64,000 nucleotides of DNA from Sepioteuthis lessoniana. Taxonomy: Eukaryota; Mollusca; Cephalopoda; Myopsida; Loliginidae. Under the pieces are notes generated by a model. It was not told the DNA's origin. It did no database searches and saw only the letters and a list, made by a program, of their open reading frames with translations. Below, in pieces: positions 21,903-33,421 of the stretch (position 1 is the stretch's first letter; the number at the start of each line of letters is the position of its first letter). Position numbers and translations under genes: made by a program. The stretch spans positions 79,488,581 to 79,552,580 of the forward strand of contig OY757912.1 of NCBI GenBank assembly GCA_963585895.1. Reading direction: 5' to 3'.

Positions 21903-22580
21903 TGCCCCGGCGGCTGGGGCGGTAGAATACACCAACTGCACCTCTGCAGAGGGGTAAGCCCCACCCCACCCAATGAGTGTCCTGGATATGACACTAAACA
22001 ATCTGATGGTGAGGTTCCAGTGATGCTAGAGCTTTGGGGATTGCGGAGCACCTCTTCATTGCCATTGCTCCCAGATCCACTCTGGCCCGGAATGGTAGGG
22101 CTCTATCTGTGGGTTAAATAGAACTACAGGGCTCTATCTATGGGTTAAATACAACTAAACTGCATACTTATGCTGAACTAGATTGTTTAAATTAGAACTG
22201 TTTGACTAAACTGAATAGCTTGAAATAGAAATGTTTTTGACAATTAGACTTTGTACTTACATTTATACTGCGTACTCATGCTAAACTGAATTATTTGAAA
22301 TGAAAGTATTTTTGACATTGAAACTCTACTTACACTAAACTGAATTGTTTAATATAGAACTGTTTTGATATTTAACAGTGTAAACAAAATCTATACTTAT
22401 ACTAAACTGAATTAGCTGAATTAGAACTGTTTGAATAAACTGAATAGCTTGAAATAGAAATGTTTTTGACAATTAAACTGTGTACTTTACTGAACTGAAT
22501 CGTTTGAAATAGAACTGATTATTTGTTTAAATAACCTAAAAAGGTTGATATGCCATAAAACCTAAACAACCAACAAACAA
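21903..22580 (+). repeat. R1 retroposon, full length, expanded
   Basis: Head CCCCGGCGGCTGGGGCGGTA, GTGTCCTGGATATGACACTA, body, a short local duplication of GGGCTCTATCT.TGGGTTAAA (near 22095 and 22130), about six internal units, and the tail AAAAGGTTGATATGCCATAA with AACCAACAAAC. Confidence 0.9.
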
Positions 22581-22657
22581 GAAATTAAATATTTACATTT
22601 AATTACCAGATAAGACTAATTTTCCGTTACTTGCTTTATTTATTTATGTATTTATTG

Positions 22658-22905
22658 ACCAGGCCATTGGCCTAATGAGTAGAGTGTTCGCCAATGGTCC
22701 GGGAGACCGGGGTTCAACCCCCGGTCGAGCCATACCAAAGACTCAAAAAATGGTACTTGATGTCTCCTTGCTTAACAAAGCATTGTAAGGATTAAGAGTA
22801 AAGTGGAGCAAGCCAGGGAATAAAGTAGCGCCCTCCCCTACACCTCGGTGTATTAGCTATTGAAAAGGGAGCCTTCGGGTCATCCCCGACTATGGTCACC
22901 AACTT
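22658..22905 (+). repeat. R3 tRNA-derived SINE, best copy
   Basis: GGCCTAATGAGTAGAGTG (A-box region) is followed by GACCGGGGTTCAACCCCCGG, an 8-bp T-arm-like stem containing the B box. The body ends GGTCACCAACTTTATT. This copy keeps the tRNA-like head best. Confidence 0.9.
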
Positions 22906-23089
22906 TATTTTTTTACTGAACAATTAGTTAAGCCTTAAAGTTACAAATTGGCCATCAGGTGTAACTCGATACTTTCTTAGTAAAAAGGAGAGAGAAAGAC
23001 AACAGAAATATTACTGATGACCGAACTGTAACTAGTTGATGACGTAATTTTGTGGCTTAACTATTCAGTAAAAAAATGAAGTAAAAAGT

Positions 23090-23320
23090 AATGTTGGCGA
23101 TCGTTGTCGAGTGTAACTCGAAGGCTCCCTTTTCAATAGCTACTGCACCAAGATGTAAGGGAGAGCGCTACTCCTTTCCTGGATTGCTCCACTTTACCCT
23201 TCATCTACTCCTTATAATGCTGCGTTTTAAGCAAGGATGCATCAAGTACAATTTTTTGAGTCTTTGGTATGACTCAACCTGAGCCATCGGTGAACACTCT
23301 ATTATGCCAATAGACCGGTA
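23090..23320 (-). repeat. R3 SINE, opposite orientation to its neighbour
   Basis: Minus-strand R3. Its head motif CTATTGGCATAATAGAGTG lies at the right end and its 3' end (GGTCAC-like, CGATCGCCAACATT) at the left. With 22658-22905 it forms an inverted pair about 185 bp apart. Confidence 0.85.
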
Positions 23321-23324
23321 AAAA

Positions 23325-25145
23325 AAAATGAAGTGAATGACTGAAAATTTGTCTTCTCGATGATGAAACATAAATATCACATTTTTATATAATTAACGTA
23401 CATTTTCAAGGGTGAGCTATTCAGTATAAGCACCCAATAATTATCTTAAAATTGATGATTATCATAAAAACTGATGATAATTATGATGATTTTCACCTAC
23501 AAGAATTATTAACAATTACGACACATGCATTATTATGACCACTTCCGCTGCCAACCGCCACCATCTTTGTTTTCAACCCGGTCTCATCAAAAAGATCGAC
23601 AACGTCACCGAACACTTCCGGAAAGTCCCCCTCCCCTTTATATTTTACTTTAGACTGTGTGAGTCTTTTCAGTTCCCGTTTCACTTCTCTGTACGACCCA
23701 GTGCCGGCTTTCCTGTCTCCTCAGCTTTTTCCCACTTTTCTGCTGTTTTACTGCTTTAAATATACTATTTGTCTGGCTCTGGGTCTCTTTTTTTTAGGTA
23801 TTCTTTCCCTCTTTTGTGTGTCTTCATCTGTGTTGAAAAACAAACAAATATCGTATTTTTTAAACCTTAAATTTGAATCTCTATCAAGTTGAACTGTTTC
23901 ATCCGGCAGGTAAGAAATCATTATTTTGTTGTTTTTTGTTATGTTTCATTTCTTTGTTGTTTATTTTCTTTTTGTGAATTATTTGTAATTTTACTAAACC
24001 TACTGGCTTCTTTATTACTTTGATTTATTTATTTCATCTTATTTTATTTATATTTTTTTTTTTTTACCGACCTTTAAGAATATCTTAATTTTACTAGTTT
24101 GTTATTTTGGGTATATTCGAAGTTAATGACATCATATTTTTTTAAAATTACATGGATCACCTTTCTTTTATTGATGTTATGAGTTCTTGGCATTATTGTA
24201 GAATTTGAAAAAAGAAGAAAATCTCATCAGAAATATGAAAACACTTCCAATTTCCTAAAAAAAACCGGTATTATCATGGACACTATTTTCCTTTTTATAG
24301 TCTTAACTAAAAACAAATAATAATTAACAGTAACATACTTAAAGTACGATGAGAAAATCTCTTTAAATAAACCGCCACTTTTGGTTTGTTTTTTCTTAAC
24401 AGAATAGTTTTACTTTAGTTAATGATTCAACTAAAAAAGATGTCTTAAAAACTTCCTATTATTATAATATAAAATGAGTTATTAAAACCGATTCTCGGAC
24501 AGATTTCTCTCGTTTTTTTTTTTTTTTATTCATTCACTTTGCTTTTATCGTTAAAGATTGAGAAAATGCAGTCGAGTGTTAAATATCCCTTGTACATTGA
24601 AAAAAGGACATTTGATTAAAAAATAAATAAATCCCCAGTTTTTAGATAACAAAAACTTCGGCTGTGAAAGGAAGTCATTATTCAATATTATGTCTCGTAT
24701 ATCCGACTCTTAGCATTATTTTTACTAATTAATCATTGTCATTAACAGAACAGCAGACGAATTTTTAAATTAAAATAATTTTAAAAAGATATAGGCACCC
24801 CACATTAAGAACAAGACAAACATATATCTCTTATAAATAACTTTTTTCTTTCCTTTTTAAAGTTTCATTTAATTTCTAGAAATTACAATACAGTTCTTAA
24901 GAATTTAGTTTATTCTGCTCTTCAGTGATTTGACAATAAACATTGATAGTGTCATTAAAATTCGTCTGCATTAAAAAAAAAATTTGTCATCTTAATTCAT
25001 GGTAATTGTCTTATAAAAATCTTTAAAATTAGTTTTTTTTTTTGTTTTTTTTCTTTCATGATCATCAATAACTGACTCCTTTTCTTTCTTTTCTCTGACG
25101 TTTAATTTCCTTTCAAAATTCAAAAACCTTAAAACTTCAAGGTTT
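23325..25145. other. AT-rich DNA, nothing recognised
   Basis: Frames at 23535-23892 carry no domain. A poly-T tract lies near 24054 and another near 24514. Confidence 0.4.
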
Positions 25146-25146
25146 T

Positions 25147-25150
<4 letters not shown>

Positions 25151-25240
<90 letters not shown>
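25151..25240. repeat. (AC)n(AT)n microsatellite
   Basis: About 40 bp of AC followed by about 50 bp of AT. Confidence 0.95.
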
Positions 25241-25689
25241 CGCCTTTCTTTCTTTTGTAATATTTCCTGTTTTTAATGTTTAAGCCTTATTCTCTAGTAG
25301 TCAGCAAAAATAATCTGCAGAATTCCCATCGGAGGTTTTGGAATCATAAATATCATTTTAAAATGGCAGGAAATATGACTATTGACTGAAGGAGTTGATT
25401 TTAAGTACTATTATTTCTTTCCGTTTTAAAAGACGTAGAAAAAGATTTTAAAAGGTTGGTTTCTTTAATAAGAATAAAGGTTTAGTTTACGGATTTCACT
25501 TTTTTCCAACAGTCATTGCTTGCTTGTTTGTTTGCTTTTTCTATTTATTAAACAACCATAAAAGATCCTTTTTAATCATTTTTTTACCTTTGATATTATT
25601 TCTTTAAAAAATAATCAGAAAAGGCACAGTTTTGTTTTGCTAATTAATTTTGAGTGCTTTGTTTAATTAGTTATTTACTACGATATACT

Positions 25690-25802
25690 TAAATGTAGCA
25701 CAAGGCCAGAAGTATGAGGGTGCCTAGTGAGAATCGAACTTCCTAACAATAGACTATTAATGTAGCTTGCTAACTATTACAGTACGTGAGATGCCTTGCT
25801 GT
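25690..25802 (-). repeat. R7 tRNA-like SINE fragment
   Basis: On the minus strand TAATAGTTAGCAAGCTAC (A-box-like) is followed by GAAGTTCGATTCTCACTAG (B-box-like), then GGCCTTGTGCTACATTTAAG. A diverged partner lies at 41745-41870. Confidence 0.5.
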
Positions 25803-27060
25803 TAAAATAGGGCGAAAAAATTCTTTCAGAATTAAAGAAAAGGCAATGATCAGTCAGTCAAATAAACGTCAACACTCTTCTCCTTTTCAACACACCACGT
25901 GTTCGACGCGTGCTACTGTCTGTGTGGGCGCATTTTGGCGTAACATCTGAACTGTTTGATCATTTCGAAATAGATAATGCTAATACTTTTATTAGCTTTC
26001 CTCCCGCTCTTTTTCTTCTTCTATCAGTCAACAGCATTCAACAAGAACTTTAATGTTTTCTATGTGACAAATTGGTCATTTGTACTTCTTTAAAACTTAA
26101 ATTATGCTGATGAAGAGATGAAAATGATTGAAAATACCAAAATAAATACATGGATTTTAAAGTCGAATTTGGATCGTCTTACTGTTTTGATTAAGTATAT
26201 AGTCAGTATTTGATTATTTTTTTTTCAAATGTGAAACACTGGTGATAAAATGTTTTTAAAAAATTGAATACTGAAAAACTTTTGGGGGGCGGGGGGATAA
26301 ACTCTACGGAGTGTAATGTTGGAACCATGGAATTTCCACTATACATACATAAAAATGACCTTAATAAACGCTAACTTGGACGATACGGTGGTGCTTACAA
26401 ATTCTACTGTTTTTTGTATGTTGAAGTTTTTATCGTTCTTTAACTTTATCATGAAAAATCATAAAAAGTTCATTTCTTAACACTCGCCCTCCACTACACA
26501 CATTTGTCCTTGTGTTGTTTACATATTTTTGAATTCTAACAAATTAAAGGAAAATAATAATGAATATAAAAGAACTACGTAAAAACATTTTAAGCGAAAT
26601 TTAAAAGTCGCTGCAAATTACGTCCTTAAAACTAAGGCACTGCAGGATTTTATAGATGGATTTTTATTTACTTCACTTTCTTTTTGAAAATTCCCTGAAG
26701 TTCGTGTTATTTATTTATTGACAAACTGCTATTCAATAACACTTTGAATTTATCTTTGAAATTAAAAAGAATTAGAAAAAAATCTTATATCAAAATATTT
26801 CTCAAAAAATGAAGTTATTGGTTTTGAAATTTGTTTAAAAAATGTGCCAAATATACTAATTTACTAAGTTAAAAAAAAACCAACTAATTAAGAAAATCTA
26901 AAACTTTTTGTATTTTTTCCAATGTTTTCTTTCTACCTTTTTAATATCATAAAGTATATAAAATTGTTTTATCTGAATGAATTGTTTTTATTTATTTCAT
27001 TTTTGCACAAATATGTGATCATTGCTCACAAAATAATAAGCAGTAAAACATTGACCAGGA
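25803..27060. other. AT-rich DNA, nothing recognised
   Basis: Short direct repeats and homopolymers only. Confidence 0.4.
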
Positions 27061-27066
27061 TATAAT

Positions 27067-27091
27067 TTTTTTTTTTTTTTTTTTTTTTTTT
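27067..27091. repeat. poly-T tract
   Basis: A run of about 25 T. Confidence 0.9.
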
Positions 27092-27171
27092 ACTTGGTTG
27101 TTAAACAAATATGGAAATGTGCTTGACGTAAATGACTATTGTTTAAAAATAAAATGAATTCAGGAAGCCAA

Positions 27172-27375
27172 GATTAAATTTTGGATAAGGCTGTTTCCAT
27201 TTCAATTTGCGCCTAATGTCTTTGAGAAAGGCATGAATCCATCTTCTCGACCCCCGACTCGTTATAGGTAAAATAGTAAGGCAGAATAAAATCTCGCCTT
27301 GGTAGTATAACAAGTCTAGGAGAAGGACATCTCTCAAGTCAAAATTGGGTGTTCGACAGGCTGCCCATGGATAAT
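27172..27375 (+). repeat. R2 SINE, head-truncated
   Basis: Body motifs GAGAAAGGCATGAATCCATC, AACAAGTCTAGGAGAAGGAC and GCTGCCCATGG. The tRNA-like head is missing. Confidence 0.75.
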
Positions 27376-27904
27376 AATTGCCTAAGAAAATGAGAGGGGA
27401 GGAGAATGGCGGATTATTGACACTCTCTCTATCTCCTCGTAAATGCAGAAAAACAAATTCAACGAACATTAAAATGTGGTTAGTATTTATTTATTGATAT
27501 TTTGTTTATTTAGAGCTACAGAATATTGATATCCAAGTGGAGGGATTTACTTCTACTTTTAAACACGAAAAACTTTGTAAAGGGATAAAAAAAAATAATA
27601 CTAAAATGGTAATACGAAAATAACGTAATTAAAACAATCAATAAGATTGTTTGATAATATTATCTTTGATTGGATGATTTATAAAAAGATATAAACACAT
27701 TTTTTTTTCTTGTACAATACACAGGTACCTTAACTCATTGCTAAATGGTTCTAGGGAGGATGCTGTGACTCAAAAAAAAAAAAAAAAAGTTTTCCTATTT
27801 AAATTATTGTAATTTCAATTAATTTGTTCTTGTTCATTCCATCATGCTCCATATATAAATAGCATATTGAATTTTTATAGTTTTATGAGGTTTATTAGAT
27901 AGAA

Positions 27905-28175
27905 AGGTTATGTAGTATATAACTACTGGTGCAAAAGGTGCAAATCCATCCATTTTCTCTCCAGTTTTCTCTCCAGTTATGGGTTGATAATAGGACAGAC
28001 TGAGTTCTTTAGCCTTGGCACAGTAACTAGTCTAGGAGAAGGAAAACTTTGAATTCAAAGCAGTACTCCACTTAAAAATTGACCTTGTTGTCATATCCTG
28101 CCCATGGCAGAGGGTTTGGGCAAATGCTTGGGGTGGGACAAGGATGAATCCATCTTCCAAGGTTTTTGGGTTTTT
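27905..28175 (+). repeat. R2 SINE, head-truncated
   Basis: GCAAATCCATCCATTTTC, CAGTAACTAGTCTAGGAGAA, CAGTACTCCACTTAAAAATT and CTGCCCATGGCAGAGGGTTT match the R2 body. The head is degraded. Confidence 0.75.
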
Positions 28176-28435
28176 TGTGGTGGGGTCTATCAAAAGTCAG
28201 TTTTGTATAATAAAATAATTGCTATTATAGAATTAATGATAAATTACTGTTACTCTTCAGTTCAATATTATAAAATACAATTCCATTCATTGATGTCATT
28301 ATACAAATTGATTTGTCTGTCACAAGGTAATGAAAATCAATTAATCCATCACAACTGAAGGTAATTTTCCACCTTCAAACTACCAATGTAAATGACAATA
28401 GACTGAAGTAACAAAAGTCAAAGTACTACTGTATT

Positions 28436-28735
28436 TTTGCTCTGTCAGCTGGGGTTATAGAACACATTAACTGGACCTCTACAGATAGGGTAAGACTGCC
28501 TCCACTTTCCTGTGGGACTTCTGGTTGGCTGTAAGTGGCAACCTGTAATGCCTGAGGATGGGTTATGGTGACTTGAGTCATCAATAACCTTGGTAGTAAG
28601 TGGTCATGTGACCTAAAACAGAGAGCCCTTACTTGGCTATTGGAGAGCATCACCCCAATCAATCGACTGGTCATGTCAAGCCCAAGGCAACTGATTCACA
28701 ATTTTGCAATACTCTACTCAGCCTTCACTGGCTGT
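28436..28735 (+). repeat. R1 variant with alternative body (body B), copy 1
   Basis: The R1 head (GTCAGCTGGGGTTATAGAAC, ACCTCTACAGATAGGGTAAG) is joined to a different body: GGCAACCTGTAATGCC, GGTCATGTGACCT, AATCGACTGGTCATGTCAAG. The same head-body B join recurs at 48330 and 63272. Confidence 0.75.
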
Positions 28736-29156
28736 GACTGTCCAAGTAATTCTAAGGAGAAACAAAAGATAAAGGCAATGAAATTTGTTGAAGAGTAGGG
28801 AGCACTTCCAGAAGTATTTATGAAGTTTGGAGAGTCATGGTAAATAAATAGACACCCTAAGTTTTTGAGGGATTTACCTGTGTTCTGCTGGGGAATAAGC
28901 AAGTTAAGTATCAATGAACTGAGATTCTTCATATTGCAGTCAAAATATGGTAGAGAAGATGACTCTTAATATATCAGGAAATTTTGACTTGAATGCATTA
29001 CCACCTTGCACTGATACATTGTAGGAACATTTAAGTCACATCAACTACCAGGTTGGTATTTGGAAACTGGCACATATTACGTAACCTGATATACCTTAAC
29101 CAGTCAGTGGCCATTGATGGACTTGGTAAAAATGATGAAATTCTCAACTAGCCTAT

Positions 29157-29515
29157 TCAGCCCAGTCGACTGGGGCCATAGAACATGCTGACTGCATCTG
29201 TGCTGCATAGTAAAACTTTCCCTCCCCAACATGTGTTCTGGACATGACACTAAATTGGATTTGATGATGAGGCTCTAGTCCTGGAGCTTTGGAGAATGTG
29301 GAGTCATCTCTTCTTTGCCATTACTCCTAGGTTCACTCTGACCTGGATTACCAGGTCAGAGTGAACCTACCTGTTAGGGTTCCATCTATGAGTCAAATAG
29401 AACTGTTTATTTACATTTAGCCATTTTTGTTGAATTGAATTATTTTTGTTAAATAGCCATACTTGAAACTATTTAACTATGTACAAATGAAACTATTAGT
29501 GTTAGTGGCTTCCAA
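29157..29515 (+). repeat. R1 retroposon, tail lost
   Basis: Head CCCAGTCGACTGGGGCCATA, body with a local duplication of AGGTTCACTCTGACCTGG-like sequence in inverted form near 29330-29365, and second-type internal units (ATTAGTGTTAG). Confidence 0.8.
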
Positions 29516-29829
29516 CTTGTTTTCAATCTGATGTTAATCTTTTTACAAATTTTGTGTGCATGTTTATTATTATTATTATTATGATGATGATGTCTGATTG
29601 TTTAAAATGTTGGTTCCTTAGTCACTAATGACACATCACTGCAAGCTTGTTCTTGAACACTAAAAACATGGCCATTTTTCAAGAAGTTGGTGATCTCCAA
29701 TTTACCAGAGTTGGGAGCTCCATGCCATAAGCTTGACATGCTTCTTTTTTTTTTTTTTTTTTTTGTCAGATTAGGAACTGCCGTGTTAATGCTCTCAATT
29801 CTTTCAAATAATAATGAATGTTAGAATTT

Positions 29830-30180
29830 GGTGCATATTAGACCCAGGGAAAGGTTTTTAATTCTAAAAAAAATTTGTTCCTCATAAAGAAGGACATGGC
29901 TCTCTAAAGATGAGTTGTGCTGATCAGCAAGAAGCCACGCTGCTGCAAGACATTTGTACAGCATTTAAATTTCCAAATCTCCAAAGAAATTAAATTTCCT
30001 TACTAAAATAATTATTTACATTTAATCAGACATTATTTACTAGGTTTTTTGGTAATTCTTCAAGCTGGAGATGTAAAATAATTCTAGTATTATTGCTTAC
30101 TTAAGAGTAAAAAGAACTTTTTTTTAAATCTGGAAAAATAACAAAAATGCCTACATCAAAAAGTCTCTTAAGTTAAGTGT
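29830..30180 (+). repeat. R6 repeat, copy 1
   Basis: Shares with 40030-40350 the order GACCCAG.GAAA, TTGTTCCTC, GCTGCTGCAAGAC, TTTAAATTTCC, AATAATTATTTA, GAAGCTGGAGATGTAAAA. There is no coding capacity and the class is unknown. Confidence 0.65.
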
Positions 30181-30439
30181 CACTTATAACAAAAATCTGA
30201 TTTTTTTTCTTTCTTTTTTTTGTGTCAGAAATAAGACAATGTAAAATATAATTTGTAAATATTTATTACAATGTAAATTTTTGAGTACAAAGAAGTAAAA
30301 CAAACATTCATTAGAAAACATGAAATAAATAGAAGGTATTCTTAATATTTGTTAGTCTTCCTATGTCTTTGATAAAATCTTGAGGTGTAGTCTCTGTGGC
30401 ATCAAAACTAACATACTGGACTGCGATATCATAGTAAGT

Positions 30440-30625
30440 TTGAACTCCTGTTGCACTATTACATTCACTTTCAGACCAATACCTTTGGGAAAGGTATAAA
30501 CCCCCTCATTCACCCCAGCTATAGGTTAAATAGTACCACTACTGTTCTTCTACAAGGATGGCCTAGGCATTAAATAACTCATGAGGGTTGATGTGCCATT
30601 AAAAAAAGAAACCAAACTGAATAAA
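30440..30625 (+). repeat. R2 fragment joined to an R1 tail
   Basis: R2-like GGGAAAGGTATAAACCCCC and AGTACCACTACTG are followed by the R1 tail GGCATTAAATAACTCATGAG, GGTTGATGTGCCATTAAA. Confidence 0.55.
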
Positions 30626-30908
30626 TCTTGACTTCTTACTCTGTATAGACAGATCCTTCAGCCAGTAATTTATAAATTGAAAATTATTTAATTCTTTAAA
30701 TTTTTGAAAGTCCATGAATTAGTCAAGTGATAATGAAATTTCTTCTATAAAATATCATTTTATTACTTGCCCATATACTTTTCTAAAAGTTTAACATTAT
30801 CCTAAAAGAAAAAGTAAAACTATATCCTCCATACTATATTGTTTTATTTTAACAGGAAATATAAAATTTTACTATTAACTTCTTGCAGTTTACATCAAAC
30901 ATTGTTGT

Positions 30909-31495
30909 CAGCCCACTTGGTTGGGGCTGCAGAAAACACAGACTGCATCTCTGCAGACGGGTAAAACCACTCTCAACGAGTGTCCTGATATGTCGCTAAA
31001 CAATCTCATGGTAAGGCTTCAGTAATGCTGAAGCATAGGGGAATGTGGAGTACTCCTTCATTGCCATCGCTCCCAGATCCACTCTGGCCTGGAGTGGTAG
31101 CACCTGATAGGGTCCTATCTATGAGTCAAATAGAACTGTTTGACATTTAAACTGTGTGCAAACAAATGACTTAAGCTAAATTGAGTTGTTTGAAACAGAA
31201 CTGTTTGATCATTTAACTGTGTATAAACAAATGACTGACGTTAAATTAAATTGTTAATGATACATAGCAGTACTTTGAACTATTTAACTTGGTTGAGTTA
31301 TGTTTACAAATCATATATATCTAATATACAGGATGTAGCCCTGAAGATCTGCCAGAGGTGATGAACAATAGGGAGAAGTGGCGAGAGAGGGTCAGGGATA
31401 TCCGTGCTGGTGGCACGACATGATGATATATGAATAAACCGGATTTGCCATGAAATAACTTACGATGGTTGATATACCATAAAACCAAACCAAAC
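30909..31495 (+). repeat. R1 retroposon interrupted by a LINE fragment
   Basis: Head CCCACTTGGTTGGGGCTGCA, complete body, internal units and tail (GATGGTTGATATACCATAAA). The tail region is split by a LINE 3' fragment at 31335-31433. Confidence 0.88.
31335..31433 (+). mobile_element. 5'-truncated RTE-like LINE 3' end inside R1
   Basis: Reads CSPEDLPEVMNNREKWRER and VRDIRAGGT then a stop. This is the conserved C-terminus of a widespread invertebrate RTE-like LINE, ending in ATGATGAT. It is flanked by an imperfect 11-bp duplication (ATATACAGGAT at 31324-31334 and ATAAACCGGAT at 31434-31444). The uninterrupted R1 tail reads ATAAAAACAGGATTTGGC elsewhere (about 50085), which supports an insertion. 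Confidence 0.7.
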
Positions 31496-31631
31496 ATTGT
31501 TGTTCCAGTTCTTTAGAGACATTTGTTTACAATAGAAACACAAATGTATGGGGTTTGTCTAAAAAGTTGACTCATGGTGCAAAAATAAGAATTATCAGCT
31601 TATTTGCAAATTAATCTTATCTTCAAAACAC

Positions 31632-32065
31632 CTGCCCTGTTTGCTGGGGCTGTAGAATACACTGACTACACCTCTGTGGAGGAGTAAAACCTCTCCCCTT
31701 CAATGGGGTTCCTGGGTATGACACTAAACTGCATTTGATGGTGAGTTTTCAGTTCTGGGGAATGTGGAGTACTCCTGTTATTGCTCTTAAGTCTGCTCTG
31801 ATCCATATTGGATTGGGAGTTAGGATCCCATCTATGAGTCAAATAGAACTGTTCAATCATTTACTAACAATTATTATCATTAGTTATTCTTCTGTGTGTA
31901 AATTACATAGGAATAATAAATAGTTACTAATGTGAAATAGTAATAGTTGAAACCATTTAACTTTGCAAGCAAAATGATTAATGGAATTATTAGTGTTAGA
32001 TAGTAATACTTGAAACCACTTAATTGTGTGCAAACCAATGAGCTTTAACGACTTGTTTAAAAATA
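31632..32065 (+). repeat. R1 retroposon, tail lost
   Basis: Head CTGTTTGCTGGGGCTGTAGA, shortened body, second-type units (ATTATTAGTGTTAGATAG). Ends at a TCTA/TA repeat. Confidence 0.82.
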
Positions 32066-32079
32066 AAGTTATCGACAAA

Positions 32080-32102
32080 CTATCTATCTATCTATCTATC
32101 TA

Positions 32103-32154
<52 letters not shown>
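32080..32154. repeat. (TCTA)n(TA)n microsatellite
   Basis: TCTA units pass into TA dinucleotides. Confidence 0.95.
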
Positions 32155-32164
<10 letters not shown>

Positions 32165-32436
32165 AACAAGGCCAGAGAATTCTTTAGATGTAGGAAAACA
32201 AACACCCTTTTAGGACTTCCACATGCAAGCCCTTAAAGCATCTATTCTCTAGATATCCAATTGCACATACATAGGGGGAAAAAAGAAATACAGAAGGCCA
32301 ATATCTAGTCAGCTAAGCCCAGATGTTTGAGGAATGAAGATGAACACAACACAAGGTTATAATAGGACCCAGAACATTTATTTCACAAAGAAAACTAATA
32401 CTAATGACATCATGAAAGGCAGAATTTCCCATTGAA

Positions 32437-32540
32437 TTGATGGCCCAGTTGGCTGGGGCTGTAGAATATACTGACTGCATTTCTGCATAGGGGTAAGACT
32501 TCCCCAATGAGTGTCCTGATATATGACACTAATCAACCTG
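32437..32540 (+). repeat. R1 retroposon, 5' half (split by LTR element)
   Basis: Head GGCCCAGTTGGCTGGGGCTG through GTGTCCTGATATATGACACT and AATCAACCTG. The missing continuation (GGTGAGGCTTCAGTAATGCT) resumes at 36602. Confidence 0.88.
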
Positions 32541-32626
32541 TTTGTAGCATTACTACTACACTCCCCCCTGATCCTATGATCACACATGAAACATTCGGGA
32601 GGTGGTCTTTTGTGCGGCCTGCTTCT

Positions 32627-33421
32627 TCATGATAGTATAGTCACTTGGTCTTCATTAGAAGTGTTATTGGAAGAGGCATCACCTGCATTTGTGCTGGGTG
32701 CCTGTTCACACGATCTCTCTCTAATGGTTACAAATCTTTCGCTTGCATCCTCTGAAACCATGTCAGAACAGACCGTCAGCTGGCCTGGTCCCACTATGGG
32801 TCGCAGATCTTTCACATGGCGTGGCATTCCATTGACCGTTATGTTCTGTACGCTGGTAATTCTGGTCACACGTCCCACTTTATATTTTGTGGCACATCGT
32901 CCATGTGGAGTCTTTACCCACACTCGGTCACCTGGTTTGAAAACGGCCTGTTGTTGATTATGTGTCGGTGCCGGTGTTCCATTGATTCCTTTCAGCCGTA
33001 TGCGGTACCGATAGACCATATTGGCTGGTGGTGTAGCAGAGGATACGTCATCCTTTAGTGTGACGTTGTACCAGTATACTGCTTCTGGCATAGTACATTG
33101 TTTTCTGGCGGCAATCCTTTTTACAGTTCTGTGACATCGCTCAATGATGCCATTACCAGAGGGGACGTATGCACAGCGGAATCGAAGTTGGACTCTCCAC
33201 TCATCTAACAAGGTTTTAAACAGGCTGCTCCGAAAGGCAGTGTCATTATCTGTCAGAATCTCTGTCGGCGGGCCCCGCTCATAGAAGAGCGCCTTCAGCT
33301 GGTTGATTACACTTGTCGCATCTTGTCGTGGAAAACGTCACCAGATGGCAAACCGAGTGGGGCTGCAGTAGATCATCGTCAAAAAATGGGACCCATTACA
33401 ATGGGTAATATCCATTGCTAC
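32627..33421 (-). pseudogene. integrase core of gypsy-like element
   Basis: Integrase joins retroelement cDNA to host DNA. Catalytic residues appear as VAMDITH (Asp, near 33410), EILTDNDTAF (Asp, near 33255) and SGNGIIERCHR (Glu, near 33150). A C-terminal segment KPGDRVWVKTPHGR follows near 32940. An in-frame TGA (33340-33338) interrupts the core. The final stop at 32629-32627 is about 56 bp before the polypurine tract and is probably the original end of pol. Confidence 0.82.

Noticed and set aside
22658..22740. A functional tRNA gene
   Set aside because: The T-arm-like hairpin and A/B boxes are present, but the segment is the head of the multicopy R3 SINE, with SINE body attached and no acceptor-stem closure.
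24992..25186. Cys/Val-repeat peptide on the minus strand
   Set aside because: Translation of the AC microsatellite.
32586..32957. Plus-strand open frame opposite the integrase
   Set aside because: Antisense to the integrase C-terminal region and without recognisable motifs.
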